NCBI GenBank assembly: GCA_020429545.1
Contig: JAGQLF010000057.1
Location: forward strand, 1 to 5,791
Source: Candidatus Dojkabacteria bacterium
Lineage (GTDB): Bacteria > Patescibacteriota > Dojkabacteria > J137
Length of the DNA stretch: 5,791 nucleotides
Direction of reading: 5' to 3'
Shown one piece after another: positions 4,951-5,791 of the stretch; the stretch's first letter is position 1, and each line of letters opens with the position of its first letter. The position numbers and the translations under genes were made by a program. Below the pieces are notes generated by a model. That model made no database searches, was not told where the DNA came from, and saw nothing but the letters and a program-made list of their open reading frames with translations.

Positions 4951-5791
4951 CTAGATTAACCAGAACAGAAAGAAGACAAGTATTACTGGTAAAAATGGCA
5001 GAGTTACTAAGGTAACAGGCATTATTAAAGGTGCTGATTGAACTATCTTGTCAGCAAACGTTTTATCTACTTTAGGTACTTCATTAACAACAGGTTGGTT
5101 AGGATTAATGTAAACGTAATCTTCGTCAATTACAATATCTCCATTATTATCTTCTGTGTCATTAGGGTTGGTTTCATTTATATAATTGTATCCTGAATTA
5201 TTATTGTTACTTGTATTGTTGTCATTATTTGATCCAGTATTGGTAACAGGTGGATTAGAAGTTTCATTATTTGTAGGTACTTCTATAACTGGAGGTTTTT
5301 CAGTTTGCTCATCAATTATCGTACCTGTTCCATCTTGTGCTATTTCATATCTTACTTCTCTTGTTAGATTTGATGAATCTGTTGCAATAACCCTAAAGTC
5401 TCCTTTTCCTGACACTTCTAGAATACAGTATATTGTGTAGTTACTTGGCTTTGTACATGTTTTCGATATTACAGTTATATTGTCAGTAACAATTACAACA
5501 TTGCTAATTACTAATGGAAAATTATCGCTAACTGTTATTAGGTATAAATTAGGATTATTTATATCTTTCGCAATCTTGATTTCAGGAATAGAATCATCAG
5601 GATTCTCTATAACTGAAGTTTGCCCTCCACTACTAGAGCTATTTGAAGTTGGGTTAACTTGAACATTGAATGCAATAGAAAATACAGAAGAGTTATCAGT
5701 TGTAACATTATTAGAGTCTGTAGCTCTAAAGTATGCGGTATGCTGACCATTGCTTAAAATTGTATCTACTATACATACAAAACTCTCTTGA
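4951..5791 (-). CDS. Surface protein with Ig-like repeats and C-terminal membrane anchor, 3' part (cut by right edge)
   Basis: The minus-strand frame is open from the edge (first whole codon 5790-5788) to the TAG at 4953-4951, giving 279 visible residues and no N-terminus. A GTG at 5415 could be taken as a start but lies inside a domain, so the gene should begin beyond the window. Visible order: end of one Ig-like domain (1-44, NGQHTAYFRATDSNNVTT); Ser/Asn linker (46-68); second domain (69-157) ending GDFRVIATDSSNLTRE; long Asn/Thr/Pro-rich acidic linker (158-243) with runs of Asn; hydrophobic helix (253-279) that ends at the stop with no charged tail. The NGxHTxxxxATDS pattern is typical of bacterial Ig-like domains in exported adhesins and wall proteins. 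C112 and C122 could form a disulfide. No LPXTG motif or catalytic motif is seen. It lies 47 bp upstream of the membrane kinase on the same strand, so co-transcription is plausible. Exact function unknown. Confidence 0.85.
   Translation of the reverse strand, partial: QESFVCIVDTILSNGQHTAYFRATDSNNVTTDNSSVFSIAFNVQVNPTSNSSSSGGQTSVIENPDDSIPEIKIAKDINNPNLYLITVSDNFPLVISNVVIVTDNITVISKTCTKPSNYTIYCILEVSGKGDFRVIATDSSNLTREVRYEIAQDGTGTIIDEQTEKPPVIEVPTNNETSNPPVTNTGSNNDNNTSNNNNSGYNYINETNPNDTEDNNGDIVIDEDYVYINPNQPVVNEVPKVDKTFADKIVQSAPLIMPVTLVTLPFLPVILVFFLFWLI
5137..5277 (-). repeat. Asn/Thr-rich low-complexity linker
   Basis: Codons for visible residues 172-218 encode a stretch dominated by Asn with Thr, Ser, Pro, Asp and Glu, including NNDNNTSNNNN. 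Such segments usually act as extended spacers that hold domains away from the membrane or wall. The AAT/AAC-rich DNA could be prone to length variation. Confidence 0.75.
5335..5781 (-). repeat. Two related Ig-like domain ends in the surface protein
   Basis: Visible residues 4-44 (5781-5659) and 119-152 (5436-5335) align: FVCIVDTILSNGQHTAYFRATDSNNVTT with IYCILEVSGKGDFRVIATDSSNLTRE, split here only by a three-residue gap. Shared positions are Cys, Ile, Ser/Gly, an aromatic-Arg pair, ATDS, Asn and Thr. This looks like a tandem domain array of which only the last one and a half units are in the window. Confidence 0.65.

Noticed and set aside
5137..5277. AAT/AAC-rich stretch considered as a microsatellite or CRISPR-like repeat
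   Set aside because: It is in frame, codes for an Asn-rich linker, has no regular unit and no spacer pattern.
5186..5662. Plus-strand open frames at 5186-5440 and 5480-5662
   Set aside because: Antisense to the surface-protein frame; hydrophobic Leu/Val-rich content is what the reverse of Asn/Asp/Thr codons gives.
1..5791. Alternative genetic code (TGA read as Gly or Trp, as in some CPR lineages)
   Set aside because: No in-frame TGA interrupts any of the recognised domains; the three visible gene stops are TAA, TAG and TAG, so the data neither need nor show recoding.

Overview
The window is AT-rich (roughly one third G+C by eye) and bacterial in character. It holds two complete sensor histidine kinase genes and two genes cut by the window edges. 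No response regulator, RNA gene, mobile element or CRISPR array is visible. The kinase H-boxes (HQLKTPL and HQLRTPL), the very large multi-domain sensor, the Asn/Thr/Ser-rich surface protein and the lack of clear Shine-Dalgarno sequences together suggest an uncultivated lineage such as Candidatus Patescibacteria (CPR). That placement is inference and could be wrong. All frames read cleanly with the standard bacterial code.

Layout. At the left edge, on the minus strand, are the first 16-17 codons of a GIY-YIG nuclease-like gene (1-50, possibly starting at 77). It diverges from a soluble PAS-HisKA-HATPase kinase on the plus strand (154-1281, TTG start) across a gap of about 100 bp that holds promoter candidates in both directions. 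The soluble kinase meets a 1205-residue membrane kinase (4903 to 1286, minus strand) tail to tail with 4 bp between stop codons. Upstream of the membrane kinase, on the same strand and 47 bp away, lies the 3' part of a surface-protein gene. Its frame is open from 4951 to the right edge, giving at least 279 residues, and it shows repeated Ig-like domain ends, an Asn-rich linker and a C-terminal membrane anchor.

The main point of interest is the membrane kinase. It appears to join a PorA/DUF3068-like extracytoplasmic domain, a seven-helix membrane region with a threefold Thr-Ala motif, a CHASE domain, a PAS domain and a HisKA/HATPase core, with ten predicted membrane passes whose topology is self-consistent. 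The surface protein may be co-transcribed with it, so this could be a cell-surface sensing locus. The soluble kinase has a related core and may serve the same or a nearby pathway. The response regulator must lie elsewhere.
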